Part shown: one piece after another, positions 12,501 to 25,076 of the stretch
How the letters are laid out: the number at the start of each line of letters is the position of its first letter
Numbering within the stretch: the stretch's first letter is position 1
DNA from: Echinococcus granulosus
Lineage: Eukaryota > Platyhelminthes > Cestoda > Cyclophyllidea > Taeniidae
NCBI RefSeq assembly: GCF_000524195.1
Contig: NW_020170426.1
Span: 18,289 to 82,288 of the forward strand
Length of the DNA stretch: 64,000 nucleotides
Direction of reading: 5' to 3'
Position numbers and translations under genes: made by a program
The notes under the pieces: generated by a model
The model's input: only the letters and a program-made list of their open reading frames with translations
Told to the model about the DNA's origin: nothing
The model's database searches: none

Positions 12501-15500
12501 GTGTTCATTCCTACTTTGCTGTTTCTTCATCTTGGAGCTTGGGGAAGTTTGATTTTTTTCGTGTGACATCCAAAAGGGGGTTCTTTGCAGACGTCATCAA
12601 TTTTCTAAAACCTGCTCCTGCTTCATTTGGGGTTCTGATGGCCTGAAAATGTTTTGTCTGTTCACGTGCAGATTCAGTTATGACAAGACAGTGCCTTCCT
12701 GTGACATTTTGGCCTAGAATTCAGTCAGTGAAATTGGAACCGTCTGGGTCGGTCCTTCCAACTTGGAGTGGGTTTACTATCAAAATCTGCAGGTGGGTTT
12801 AGCAACCACATCAAGTGACACCAGCCTGTGCAGTTAAACATGCGCAGACGGGATATGCCACAGACGAGCGATGGGCTCTTTATGATTGATTGAACTGCTA
12901 TTTTTTGTGAATGGAAAAGCTATTGGGGCGAACTGGAAATACCTACAGTGATCTCGTACTTCACTCTGTAATCAAGATAACATCTTAAATTTATGTCCCC
13001 ATGCCCTATCACACGAGTGCTCAAACAGGGAGAGAGCGAAAGATGGGCATAGCGAGAGAATGTATGTGCGGGCGTTTGATGTACCGAAACATCAAAAACT
13101 AACACTGCTATTATTTGGCCGCCATTTATCCCCCTCTCGCGGCGCCTACCACAAAAAGCCTGAACAATAACTGCAGCTGAGTTGGGGATGGGGTGGGGAA
13201 GGTGACTCGTGGCGTCATTCCATTCCCCCTCCTTTTTAACGTTTCAGGAGTTTTGGGTCACCGCTAGAGCACTTTCACGATGGAATGTCAGGTTTTGGAA
13301 AAACTTTGCGCCCACATGAAATTGATAGTAAAGTCCCTACTGGGAGAACCAACAAAGGGTCTCGTTTAATGTCGTACATTTATATTCATGACCTCTCTTG
13401 ACAGGATGTTTTTAAGTGAACGCTTCTTCAAATAAAAATTCCGTCTTATATGCAAAAACTCGTACTCCCAAATGCTATGCAATACTTGGCGTCGGATTTT
13501 AACATCACTAATTGTTTGGGCATGAAAAGTTCCTTCCAACTCGCCCAAGGGAGGCGAAGGTAGATACAAACTTGAGTAAATTAGCTTTGATGTTTAATTT
13601 ATTCATAAAGTGAGACATGAAATCTTGAAATCTCTATGCCTTTTTTGGCTCTTGTCAAGTTGAGGCGCGCGAATTCGCTTCTCTAAGAAGAAAAAGGAGA
13701 AGAAATTGACAGGCCTTCCTTTTTTATCAACTCCATCAGGTAGGAAAAGATGATGCCAATTGCCTCGATCTCGACCTTTATGGAGGGGTTAAGGCTCAAC
13801 CTTCAAATCACACTTCCTCCTTTATCACCAACTTCGAAGGGTCTGTCACGTTTTTGATGTGGATGTTGATATTATGGATCACTTTGCGTTCTGGGAGTAA
13901 GAAACGTTAATTTCACTCAAATGTCTCCACCCCAGAATATTTGCCCAATTATTCTCATTATATTGGTGTGAGTTTCACCGTCGGGTGCGGGTTATGGGAG
14001 GTGGTATCCCGATTTCCCCACCCAAGTTTTACCTGAGCCACTTGTCCGAAGAGGGGACCAGCTTGTCAATTGTTGGAGGTAAGGAAGAAATGCAGTTGTC
14101 TGTGCATCCTCACTCCACTTTTTTACCAGTGCGTGCGTAAAATAGTTTAAAATTAGGCAAATCCAGGTCACCTTCCACTCGGCCTAATCGTCTAAAGTTG
14201 CGTTTAATGAGGGATGAGAATGGGGCAGTGGTTGTCGTTATCTTTTTGTGATGGGACATAAAATAGCAACTTTTTATGCTAATGAAGAAGCAAAGCTACA
14301 TTCACGGAGCGGAGTTGCCTGGTTTTTTGCCACTCTTCCCGGATAAAATTAAAATTTTGGAACGCGTTTATGTGTGCGCTGTTGTGCGTGGATAACTTAT
14401 ACCCGGAGGCAGCGGGCGAACGGGCGGACAGGGACATGTGGAGCGGGGGCATTAGCTTGGCTGCCGCATGATTTAGGCATGGCGTACTGTACAGTCATGG
14501 TTCTCGGATGACCCTACATTTAATCAACTTGTTCGAACTCGTGTTTCACCAGCGCCGAAGTGAGGGCGGGTGGGGGTGCTTGAGTGTGTGCATTGCTGGC
14601 TTGTTTCGGGTGGTGCCTTTCCTCTTCTGTTTACCGTCTTTGACAGCGCATCACCGAGGCGTGGAAAGGAGAGATGAGTTGAAGCAGTAGAGGCGCCCGA
14701 AGGTAAAATTGTGCCTCGTAAATTTATCAGCGGACAGGAGGTGATTCGGAAGACATGAGTACAACCGCACTATGTAATCCTGAAATAGGCGAAACGGGTT
14801 GAAGGGCTGTAGAAATCGGGCGTCAATGCTGCTTTACCCGACGATTTACTATTTTGTCTCGTCAATGGTCTTCAAATAAAATCAAAAGGAAAAAAGGGCG
14901 AGAGGGACTTTGCAACCGACTTGCTTAAAAACACTCTGGAGTTCTGAAAAACCTACTGATTGAGTAAACTCAATTTTTCACTGTTTGAAAAAGGCTAATT
15001 GTGCGGATCTAAACACACCATAATCATTTGACAGTTAAGTGACAGGTTAAACGGAAGAATGATTCACTTCAATATAATGCATTCCTACCTTTGTTTGGTA
15101 AAATTAGAAGGAAGGAAGGAATAGAAAATATTTCACTCTCCCGCTTCCAAATTAATCACCCCACCTCCAATTCGCCGACGTTGTTATTGTTATTTGTCCA
15201 CCTTTGCACTGGCCAAACACAATACCAACCACAAGGTGTTTGAGCTATTGTGGAGAGCTTCGCATAATGAAATTTTAATAGTTTGGGAGAGAGAGAGAGA
15301 GTGATTTGTTTCGTGTGTGGTGGTGGACTTACAGACCAATGGAATGAGAGGTGTGAGATAAAGAGGGGCTATTTCTAAAACCCCTCGCTAGTTAGCTAGC
15401 AGTGATAAAATAAACCCTACCTCTGTTTCCCTCTCGCCTGCCCTGCCGACTGATTTCCTTTGAAGTTTCATTTATTTGGCAGAGAAAAAAAGGCAATGAT

Positions 15501-18500
15501 TTATTCAATTTCTCTATCCCCCCCCCACTACTCATAAAGTATGAATTAATTTGGGGAGTTTGTTTTTTTTTAGCAAATCACATCTAGGTGGTGCACTTTT
15601 TTTTAATTATCTGTTGTGAAATGGTGTGATTTTATTGTCATTATATGTGTGCCTCTGGCTCCGTGTAGACAAAACGCATCAGTTGTAGAATTAGCGTGAA
15701 TTAAGTAGGGAACCTTTACCATGGCAATAAAAAGCCTCCATGAAATTGCCCATTATTAGGTGAGCGTTTATTCATTGCCCATTGTTTTGGGCGAAAAGGC
15801 AAGGATATAACAATCCAAAAGACATAAGAAGCAGAGGAGAAGGAGTGGATTAAAGTCTGGCAGTAGCATCATCAACAGAAGTGTCTATATTAGCGCATAA
15901 ATTATAGTGGCGTCAAGGACGCAACAGTTGTGTTGTCAGTCCCTTGTGTGTGTGCGCTATTCATGTCTGCCCACGTTTTTTCCCTTTTGCTGACTATTCA
16001 AACTTGATTTCAGGCAGATTAAATTCCACTGGTGGTGTAGAAGTGTGTAGAACTTTAATGATTATAGAATTTATCAGAAAAAAGTTGCATCCGTTAAGCA
16101 TCGCCAAGGCCCTCCATCACCACTTGTCCCCCTGAATGTGATTGGTTCATGGCGCTTGAGGGCAAAATGCCTTTTTTTCAGTGGATTGGAGAAAGTTTTT
16201 TGCCTCTGCAAAGCAAAGATTTTAGATTAAATTAATTACATCTAATGAAGGTTCTTTTTACCTGTTTAAAGGGGAAAGTGCTTTGCATTATTCTAATTAA
16301 AACTTACCTGGGAAATGATTGGCTGATTGGTTGTTTATTCAATTTCAAAAAGCTAAGAAACGGTCGGTATAACTGGCATAATTTTTAATCAAGAATGCCA
16401 CTTTTGGTCTTACACTTTCATTCATAAGGGTATGAATAAAATAATGCCCGACTCTGACCGATGATAAACTTGAATAACACCGTAGATGAATCTGATACAA
16501 TCAGCTCTTTTTTCCTTGATTTTCTACCCAGAGTTTGTGTTTTGATGCACTTGTAGGGGTGTGCTTTATTTCTTTCTTTAATTATCATAAAATAGACGTT
16601 TTGTTGTCAATAGCGTTAACTTAAATAATCTCCGCTCCGTTAAGTGCTTTTTTATTACGGGTCGCATGATGACGTTGAAGAGTTCTCTCCCGGAATACAA
16701 AATGGGGAATATTTTTATGCACGTCTCTGCCTATAAAATGTTCCCATGGGGACAACGTCAAATGCTCTAACGCAGTGACCTGTCCCCATGACAATTAGTA
16801 GGACTTATTCCCTTTTTGTTCTACAATTTCTTCTGTTTAATGATAGCATTTAAATTCAAGTGGGGTTTTTTTTAGGAAATTTACTATGCGTTGGCTCTGA
16901 TCGGAATGTTTTAGCTTAGCGGTAAGTTATTTTAAGAGCGCTCGGTGAAATACACCTTACCCTTTGTTTTTGTGGCGCCATTTAGATTCGCCTTAAAAAA
17001 TATTTCAAAAGTAACTTTATCTATGCAATTAGGGCGATTTAGCAGACGGGAAATAAACTGGGGTATGTTAGTGCCTAAGAACTTATCTGTCTTCTTTTCA
17101 ATAAGACGATTCTTTCTGCAAAATATGACTTCCTGAGCCAACGTTTACATCAACATTCTGGATCGGGCCGGGATTTAACTTAGCTAGGACTTTAGTTGAG
17201 ATTTGTCTGAGATATTAGGAATTTCTAAGTAGACTCGTAAAACACAAGGAAAAAAGTCATATCTTGTCTTTTGTAATAACGATTTCTTATGTGAAGAAAG
17301 CTTTTTTCCGAGGCATAAACCTGTCCTTCCGGTTAAGGGAAGGTTGATATTTCAAGCGTAAAACACTTTTGGTTACTTGAAGCATTTTGTTTGGCGAGTC
17401 CAGCAAATTCTCAGTCCCTCTCGGTTAAGGTTCGGTTTCGGCCGACTGGAAAATCGATAATTCGGTGCATGTGGTTCTGCGTAAATTAAACCACCGATCA
17501 TTGCGATCAGCTGCGTTTTTATTCAAGTTTATTTATCTTTTAATTGCGTACAAAATTTTTCCACTGTTCTCAGTTTGGTCTTGGAAGAGAAAAAAAAAGA
17601 ACACCTTTTTATGGAGTGGTATACTATTTGCGAAAACCGCCCTAGGAAAAGGTTCCTTTTTCTTCGTAGGAGGAAAAGCGGTACATTGGAGCAAAAAATA
17701 GCCTTCATTTAAATGGCAGTTCCGGGAACTCCGAGCCCTTTGTTTTATGGGTGTTTTCTATTTAAAAAGTTTATGGGTAATGTGGCCTGGGAGCGGGACC
17801 GTGCCAGTTAACACTGCTGCCACACAACTAAAGAAACTCTGTTTTGGAGTTTTAGTCTTCCTTGGAGTTAAACTGCTTCCACTTTTGTCATTAAATGGGA
17901 AGCAATTTTGTTGAAAAGCTCAAAGGACGTATAATTATCGGTTAAAAACTTACTTTGAATAAGGAAATCAATCCACGAATCGCGACTATTTCTGCGCTCG
18001 TTAGACCCAGAAATTCCTCTCATCATTTTTTCTTTCCCATTTTTAATGAGATGTAAGAAAGAAACTCTTGAAGGCCCTAATAAAGAAGAGATTTGGTCTC
18101 GAGTGATTAAAAGAAGGATACTGGCTTAAGAAACTATCCATTTTTCACATTTTAGCTCTCGAGTCGTACTGCTACCTTATTTTCGTCGCAAGTGGCCGCG
18201 CTAATTAAAACTGTCATTGAAGGCTCTTTGAGACTTTTTACTCACTTTTATTCCTTGTTGAGCATACAGAAGCATAGTATTTGGCAATAAAGGTGAAAAA
18301 CGCTACAGAAGTCCCTGTCACTCGGGCAAGGTCGGTATTTCAATGCCTGGAGTAGGGAGTGCAGTTTTTAGGATATTCTGGTAAACAGGGTGATGCCTTT
18401 CAAAGGCCTTCGCCTCTAAGCGCTGAAGCAGAAATCTGTGCTTGCGAAACTGCGGCACCCTTTGGTAGCTGTCATTGAGCTTGCCTAATTCCAATTGCAT

Positions 18501-21500
18501 TCCTGTTCATTACTTCAGGGCAAGTGCCAACGACGCGACCCTCCCTGCAAGTACTTTCACCCACCACAACACCTTCGTGAGTTGCTTCTACAGAATGGGC
18601 GAAATAACTTGATATTGAAGAATATGCAGCTACAATTGCTGCAACAACAACTGGCCCAGGGTGCTATGCTGCCAGGGCTGTCAGCCGCACTGGCAGCGAC
18701 GGCCCCAACACCCTCTGTGGCTTCTCCGGGCACCCCGGCTACCCATGGTATTGCGGGGGCGCCTCAGTGTCCCAATCCCACCTCTCCTGTCTCTTCTGCT
18801 TCCATTGGTCCCACGGTGAGTGATCTGGTGGGTCTACTACTACTAGGTGACATTTTACTGTCCCACGTAACCTTGACAACTAATTTGGCATGAAGGAATC
18901 TCATAAATTTTGGCCGATTTGTGTATACTACCGGGCAAAAAAGTTAGGAAGGATACTCTGCATTTGCTTTCCCTCGCTTTTCTACCTCGATCAAAAGGTA
19001 TTGGGGTATTTTTCCCTTCTCCTCCCTCCCCTCATTGGAGCATATTTTCTGTTTGAATCCATCCACACTCTTAGATAGAAGTTCCTTTTACACTTTGATC
19101 AGGAAGTAAAGGGAATGACACGTGAGTGATCAAATTCTTGTTTTTGAGGACTTTTTTCTGGTGAAAGGGTCTTTTGCTTTTATGTTGTCTTCAGAAGAAT
19201 GTTTGGTGAGTGAGCATGGAAGCCTGTCGGGCTTCCGTCCCGAGTAAACAGTAGACAAAAACTTCGATACCGATGCTTTCGTTTGTCGACGAGTATGAGG
19301 GACTCACTGGCTGGGTACCTCCAGTAAAAAAGTATCGCAAATGAGCTATTATTTAAATCCTGGGTTTCGCCACTTTCGGTTCATTTGAAAAAAATTATCT
19401 CTACCCTCCGTGGCAAATTTCCGCCTGTTACTTTGGGCAGAGTAGGGACCTTGCTGCCGGTTCTCTTCGCAACTTTCTTTGCATAAAGTGTGTTTTCTTA
19501 ATCATTGAATGAGTTTTCGTCCACTTTCTTCGCAAATAGCAGCAGGCTTTCATTTGCAACAGGTTTTGTTTAAAAAATGTGATGAAATTTCGCCAAAATT
19601 CATCGTAAAATTTCGCTTTTTTCGCTTAAGCTAAAGTACACGGCTGGTGATTTTAAACTCCCACTTATCTAATGGAAGGGTTTCTATAAAGGTTTCCCAA
19701 AATCGAGATTGTCTTTTTTAAAGGTGTCAGGGACGCGGTCTCATCAAAGCTTACATTAAAGCCATATCGGTAGGCTTTCTTATGGATGTAAAACTTGGGG
19801 GATTGATCAAAAAGTAGTTGGAATGCAATGATTTGTGTACAGTTTTTCCTCGAACTAGCCCGTTTTTTCCTCACAAATAGCTGGAGATTGTCTTTTATTT
19901 TCATTAATTACCTCAGGTGGCAGTTTTGATCACATAATTGTTGTTGGACCCCTCTCAAAAGCAGAAACGCGTTGCTTGGCTTCTCTTTGTGACCTGTCGA
20001 GGAGTGGGTACTGCCTCCCCCTCCCCGTGCCTTTCAAATCTTGAAGACGAGAAAAGAGGGTTTATAGAACTCCATCACCGCAGGAGCTTGAATCACTTCA
20101 AGTCATTATGATCCACAACTATTGACAAGGTTGACACCGGTTAGATGAAGGGAGATAAGGATGTCGTGTTTTTTTTTGACATCAAACTATTTTGGCACAA
20201 ATTTTTGGCCTCAAATCCTCTTTTTTATGTTTGGAGTGTAGAAAGGAAATAATCACCTGTGCCTCCAACTGCCAGTACCCGATCAAATGGGGTACTAAAT
20301 GTCAAAAACCAATCTAAAGTCAATTAAAATGTGTGTATGTGATTTATTAACGTCACACTGCCAAATGCAGCCTGTGTTTTCACTCCAATGTGACATTCAA
20401 TGTGTTGGGTGTGTGTGTGTGTGTGCTTTGACACACATTTCACTCAGGTTTCTCAATTTTGAAAATCCACAATTTTAACGCAAATAAACACATGCACGGA
20501 AGTGATAGAGGGGACCATCCACAAGGCACTCCTTACCATCGGTGTGGGAGAGGTGGTTTTCGACTGGACGGTGGAACCTCGGATAAGCCTTTATTTCACT
20601 CTCCCATACAGGTGTCAATTTTTCCTGAAGAAAATGTCACTGTCAATTGATAAGTGCATTTCCCTTCTCATTCTGCATGCACACACAACGTATGCATTGT
20701 GTTTTGCCTTTCTAAAGTGTGTGTGTATGTGTGCGCCTGCGATTTAAACTTGGAAATTGCCTTTTTGCTGGCATGATGGCTTATAAGTTACCCTTTTTTG
20801 GGAATTGTGATATTGCGAACTAGATAAGGATTCGCTCACATGGCAGTAAAATCACTGAAGTTTCCAGCCAAACTTCCATTACTCTCTTAACCCCCCCGCC
20901 CCATCTGGGATCCGGAAGTAGAACTCCTGAGAGTATGCCAGTTTAATTAGAAAGTACGCAGAGCTTTTTTTTTATCCACTACGCATAGCGATCTGTTTCT
21001 GTTGATAAATATTTTCGGAGGAATCGATGAATTTTAGCTGTCAAAAGAAGGCCATCCCATGCTACTTATTATGATTTCAGTACCCAAACCACAGTACAAT
21101 GACATTGAGGATTTAAATTGACCTTTTAAAATGTCCTCGGGAATCCTGCGGTTATCTTGCAAGGCTATCAGAGACGAAATTAGGCTATGCTGAACACACA
21201 GGAGACTATTTCAGCTAAAGGAAACTTGGAGCTCCCCTCTGTGGTACAACCATTGAAGGAAGTCGCCTTCGTAATTACTTCCGGTCGCCTGCGAATCAGG
21301 CGATCTCCCATAATCCTTAATTTTATGTAAATTTATGCTTTCAAGGAATTGGCTTATGTACTGCCGCCACATTTGGGTTCTATTGTCTCAACCCATTTTT
21401 ATGTGCATGACTGCAATCTTGTCTCTCATTTTTACCAAAATCTTGTCGCACTCAGGTTATCTCTCTTTATAAAATTAAGGATTTTCCTTGTTAAAAGTAA

Positions 21501-24500
21501 AGCATTTTTTAATACTTGCTGACTCACACTGGTTTTCTACCCAACTGTCACGATCCCATTCCAATCCACATATGTCACATATGTGTGACGAGGGGGCTGA
21601 AGTAAAAAAAAAACGCGGCGTTGCATGAATATGCCGCTGAGAGTGAACTTGTTAAGATTCGTTCCCAAGCCGCTCAGGACATGTATCAAATCCTCACCTA
21701 TTAATAACTCTAAATCTTTTTTTTTCGCTTAAAATCTACCGAATAAAAGTGGGTGGATTGCAGCACGCCCTGAACACGGATGGGTGGTGATAAAAAGGTA
21801 CTTAATTTAAAGGAACGCCCTGCATTAGAAGTACCTCGATGGCGCTACATTGAGCATGACCTTGAGTGCCTTTGAGGTTGATTTGTTTTTTCTTCAACTT
21901 CCCTATTATTCAGATGCGACCAGTGAAAAACAATGAGTGCATCCTTGAAACTTTCATTGGCATGCGATGTGTGGTTAATGGCTGGAATTTTATTGTATTC
22001 GCCCGCTGGATGCTGCAAAGAAGCTCAATGGCGATATAATGAAACTAAAGAAACATTTTAACGCCTGGATCTTGTCAGTGGAATCCGGGGTTGCGTTACT
22101 ACAAGTCTGAGAACCTGCTCTTAAAAGTGAGGAAAAAGCGTACTTGTTTCGACTGATAGACCTTCTAATGAAGTAAACATGCTGCTAAGCAAGTCCGAAA
22201 AAAGAACAGATTTCTGTTTATCTTCCTCCTTCTCCTCCCCACCTCGCGCTCTTAGATCGGTGGGATGACTACACAATGCAGCGACTTCTCATTGGTTCGC
22301 CTCCACTGTCTGTATTAGGGATCTACCCACTCCCATCGTGTCTACAAGTAGCCTGGAAATAATGACGGCTCTTAGGCAAATACACTTGTCTCCCTCGCGG
22401 TTCTAAGTGCCTGCTGGTATAAATCGTGCGCCTAGAACAATCCAACTGATAAGTTGTGCATTTCGAGTGGAAAAGAGGAGGAGAGGCCGACATGAAAGAT
22501 GAAAATTTTAGAAGAAGTCTTTATTATCGTTTTAGGGAAAGCTTATTTATCCGCCCGCGCCTTCATTGAATCTAACCCCCCAAGGGATGGCAACAACCTA
22601 CTCATTGCTGGTAAGTAGTATGTACTTACCCGCTACCCTGATCGTAGTAGCCATTTGCATGAGCACCAATCATCATAATTATTTATTTATGTGGTTAGAA
22701 AGCAGTATGCATGTCTAATATTGCACACTATTCTGCTTTGGTGACAGCTTCAAACGAGCTTCACTTTGGGTCTCTATGTCGTACAATGCTTCATTATTTT
22801 TTTTTAATTCCAATCAATTTTTGATAATTGCTAACCCAGTAGAGTAGATACAAGTGGATTAGATTGAACCCATCCACAAGAGCTTTAGCAAGGCTTTAAG
22901 ATGTTTGCTTTTTGTAGACAATCTTGTTGTCTATGTGTCATTTTCATTTGATATAAAAAACCACATTTTTTCGTCCCATCTACCTGTTATTCATTCGTTC
23001 ATTCAATCACTCCCTTGCTTGCTTGTCATGCTCACTACTACTACTACTACTAAAAAACTACGGGCTTTCTCTTTTTTGTTTGTTTGTTTGCTTTCCTCGC
23101 ACATTCCTGCATGCTGGCAAATAGCTACCACAGCCAACGCCACCGCCACCACCATCACAACCACCCTCAGCCACTGTACCAACACCAGCTATTGCGGCAG
23201 CAGCAGCTGCGCTTGCAGCAGCCAATCTGGATGCCTCGTCGGCTCAACAACTAGCCCATATATTCCCGTCGCCCAAGACGGTTCTAGTGGGCCCACTGTG
23301 TGCTAATCTCTACACTCAAGAGCAGATGACATCGCCGACAGCATCGCGAAAACGACCCGCAGCCTGTGTGAACGAGACGGCCTCGGCGGTGTACGCGCCA
23401 CTATTTTCAGCGCCCTCACTGCTTGCCTACGGTCCGCAACTTGACTCAACCGCCTATCAACTGGGTGCTCAGTCTCTTAGTGCAGTTAATTCATTGGTTG
23501 GTAGCAGTGCTCAGTTCTTTCACTCCCCTTCCCTGTCTCCATTCTTTTTCGCCTCCCTCCACTCACTCGCTCATTTTGGGCTTTCCTGCCTCTGTTTTTC
23601 TGTTGATGTGCTGTTTGTGATCGCCATGCACACTGCTCCTCAGCTTGTACACGCTGCATGCATACCGTTGCCTGCACGCGCTTTCAGCTGTCTCGCTACT
23701 CGGTTGTCTAACTTAATTCCTCATCCCCTCTCTCAGGGGAAGAGTTGGGCCTTATTGCAGTCTTGGAACGTAGGGAATTGGCGCTTTTTATCGTTGAAAC
23801 AATTGGCATTCACCAGGTTGGATGTCATTGAAGGCTCAGGGTTTCACCGGTGGCCAGAATTTGACTAGGAGCCAAGGCTCTAGCCATTTAGATGAAGTCA
23901 AGATTTCAAAACTTGCGATAGGTTGGGCTCATTTACATCTTCATCACATTACATCTCGCTTTCAATAAGACTATTTTAAGGTCCTCTGCCATAATGCAGA
24001 CAGCTTCGGCTACGTTTGGTGAATTATTATTTTTTTTTAAAGAAGCAGGTTAGTAGTTGCTCTCTCTTTTCCTGTATCGTTTACGCTTTTGGTAGTCTTG
24101 CATCGAGTAAACACACTAATTGAAAGCTTATTATAGATACTCCTTTAAAAGCCAATAGACTGGGCGTGGTCGTTCCTTTATATTGACATCTTTATTTCCA
24201 CATTTAAAGTAAGTCGAGGGAAAACACATCTCGAAAAAGCTGCGAAGGGTCTAGTCCAACTTGCTTACATTTGATTGGTCGGACGTAGGGTCAGTGGCTG
24301 AATTTGGTACCTTAACAGGGAGTAGGCCTGTCGCCATACCTAACGCCGACTCAGCTGAATTCGATGGCAGCCGCAGCAGCGACAGCGGCGGCACTGAAGT
24401 CGGTACCACCGACGGTCTCGTTGGCCAATGGGGGTGGCGCGGGTGCTGGTGGATTGTCTGCGGCACATCTGGCGGTGATGGCAGCAGCCGCCACCGCCGC

Positions 24501-25076
24501 TGCTGCAGCGAACGCCTCAGCGGTCGCTCCATTGGCTGCTCCTGCCACTCCAGCAAAACGACCGGCGCTGGCAGACGCAAAATCGGGTCTACCGATGTTT
24601 GATTATGGACAGGGGCTCTATGCTCTGCAGACTCAGGCGCAAGCGCAGTTGGTGGGAGCCAAGAATCTTCAGCCACCACAGCCGCCATCACAGTCATCAC
24701 AGCAATCTCCACAGAAGTCATCCGCTTCCACCTCTGTCGTCACCGCCGCCGTCAATGTCGGTGGTGTTGTGGCTCAGGAGAACGGTGTTGGTGGACAGGA
24801 GCATGGAGCTCCCAATGAGGTGGACACGCAGAAAGCTCAGGTCGCTGCCGTTGGACAATTCTATCCTGAAACGTGTGAGTCTATTCCGTGCTCCTGGTTC
24901 GGCCTTGGTTTCTGTCTTGGTGTTGAGTAGCTGATTAAGGTATCCTTACCTTTGGTGAGACTCGAAAGGAGTAGTAAATTCTGCATTGGCGTCAAACAGA
25001 TTCTTACTTGTAGTCTAATTCATTTTTATTTAAATTCATTTTAGACATTGAAATTCCACCATACGGTTATCCATAG
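9065..25076 (+). CDS. MBNL: Muscleblind-like CCCH zinc-finger splicing regulator (gene span)
   Basis: Proposed coding exons are 9065/9341-9583, 18519-18815, 23125-23496, 24355-24874 and 25045-25076. Muscleblind proteins bind YGCY-rich RNA and control alternative splicing, RNA localisation and stability. The first two exons rebuild the diagnostic tandem CCCH pair: CX7CX6CX3H (CRQYQRKM...KFAH) and a second finger split by the intron, CYDSIK | [14 protein letters not shown], followed by the family signature NGRNNL. The six-residue spacing in finger 2 is as in Drosophila rather than vertebrate MBNL1. Downstream exons are Ala/Pro/Gln-rich and carry two KRP motifs (RKRPAAC and [10 protein letters not shown]) matching the two KRP sites of MBNL1. 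Only one finger pair is present, the invertebrate form. Starting at the in-frame ATG at 9341 the product is about 487 residues. The true N-terminus and the exon 3 donor are uncertain. Confidence 0.88.
9584..18518 (+). other. MBNL intron 1 (8.9 kb), no gene seen
   Basis: The intron runs from GTGGGT to TTACTTCAG and splits zinc finger 2 between CYDSIK and GKC. I see no further coding exon. It holds a short GA run near 15288-15300 and a GC-richer patch near 14400-14580. Frequent TGCT/CGCT-type motifs could allow muscleblind autoregulation, but enrichment was not measured. Confidence 0.7.
18519..18815 (+). CDS. MBNL: MBNL exon B: rest of second zinc finger and linker
   Basis: The acceptor TTACTTCAG and donor CCCACG|GTGAGT bound 99 codons, phase 0 at both ends. 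The exon opens with [16 protein letters not shown], completing the second CCCH finger, then [10 protein letters not shown] and a Gln/Leu-rich stretch like the MBNL AMLAQQMQ region. The rest is an Ala/Pro/Ser/Thr-rich linker. A length divisible by three would allow exon skipping without a frameshift, but skipping would destroy finger 2. Confidence 0.9.
18816..23124 (+). other. MBNL intron 2 (4.3 kb), no gene seen
   Basis: The intron runs from GTGAGT to GCAAATAG. It contains a GT microsatellite at 20409-20425 and an ACT trinucleotide run at about 23034-23052 close to the acceptor. I found no coding exon in it. Confidence 0.7.
20409..20425. repeat. (GT)n microsatellite
   Basis: A perfect GT run of about 17 bp in MBNL intron 2. 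Confidence 0.85.
23125..23496 (+). CDS. MBNL: MBNL exon C: Pro/Ala-rich linker with first KRP motif
   Basis: After the acceptor CAAATAG the phase-0 frame reads [14 protein letters not shown], then a polyalanine stretch, then [13 protein letters not shown], matching the position of the conserved MBNL KRP motif. Only this frame joins exon B correctly; a longer overlapping ORF from 22905 is in another frame. The donor is weak: GTTGGT at 23497 keeps phase 0 into exon D, whereas GTAGCA at 23501 would put exon D in a non-coding-looking frame. An unrecognised exon between C and D, or use of GTTAAT at 23485, is possible. Without splicing the frame runs on to a stop at 23868. Confidence 0.75.
24355..24874 (+). 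CDS. MBNL: MBNL exon D: Ala-rich region and second KRP motif
   Basis: The acceptor CCGACTCAG gives frame [10 protein letters not shown]. Long Ala/Gly/Val-rich stretches are followed by [14 protein letters not shown] and a Gln-rich segment ([12 protein letters not shown]), matching the C-terminal KRPALEKTNG...QQALANMQ region of MBNL1. A consensus donor GTGAGT after ACG|T (phase 1) joins exon E. If that intron is kept, the same frame ends at 24930 after [12 protein letters not shown]. Confidence 0.82.
25045..25076 (+). CDS. MBNL: MBNL exon E: short C-terminal exon
   Basis: The acceptor TTCATTTTAG precedes 32 coding bases. Joined in phase 1 to exon D they complete [11 protein letters not shown] and then TAG. 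The donor, the branch-like pyrimidine tract, the matching phase and the aromatic/proline character support this as the real C-terminus; transcript data would confirm it. Confidence 0.65.

Noticed and set aside
22905..23306. 133-codon ORF overlapping MBNL exon C
   Set aside because: It is in a different frame from the KRP-containing exon and runs through the intron and acceptor.
24251..24721. Minus-strand 156-codon ORF opposite MBNL exon D
   Set aside because: It mirrors the Ala-rich coding exon; no family similarity.
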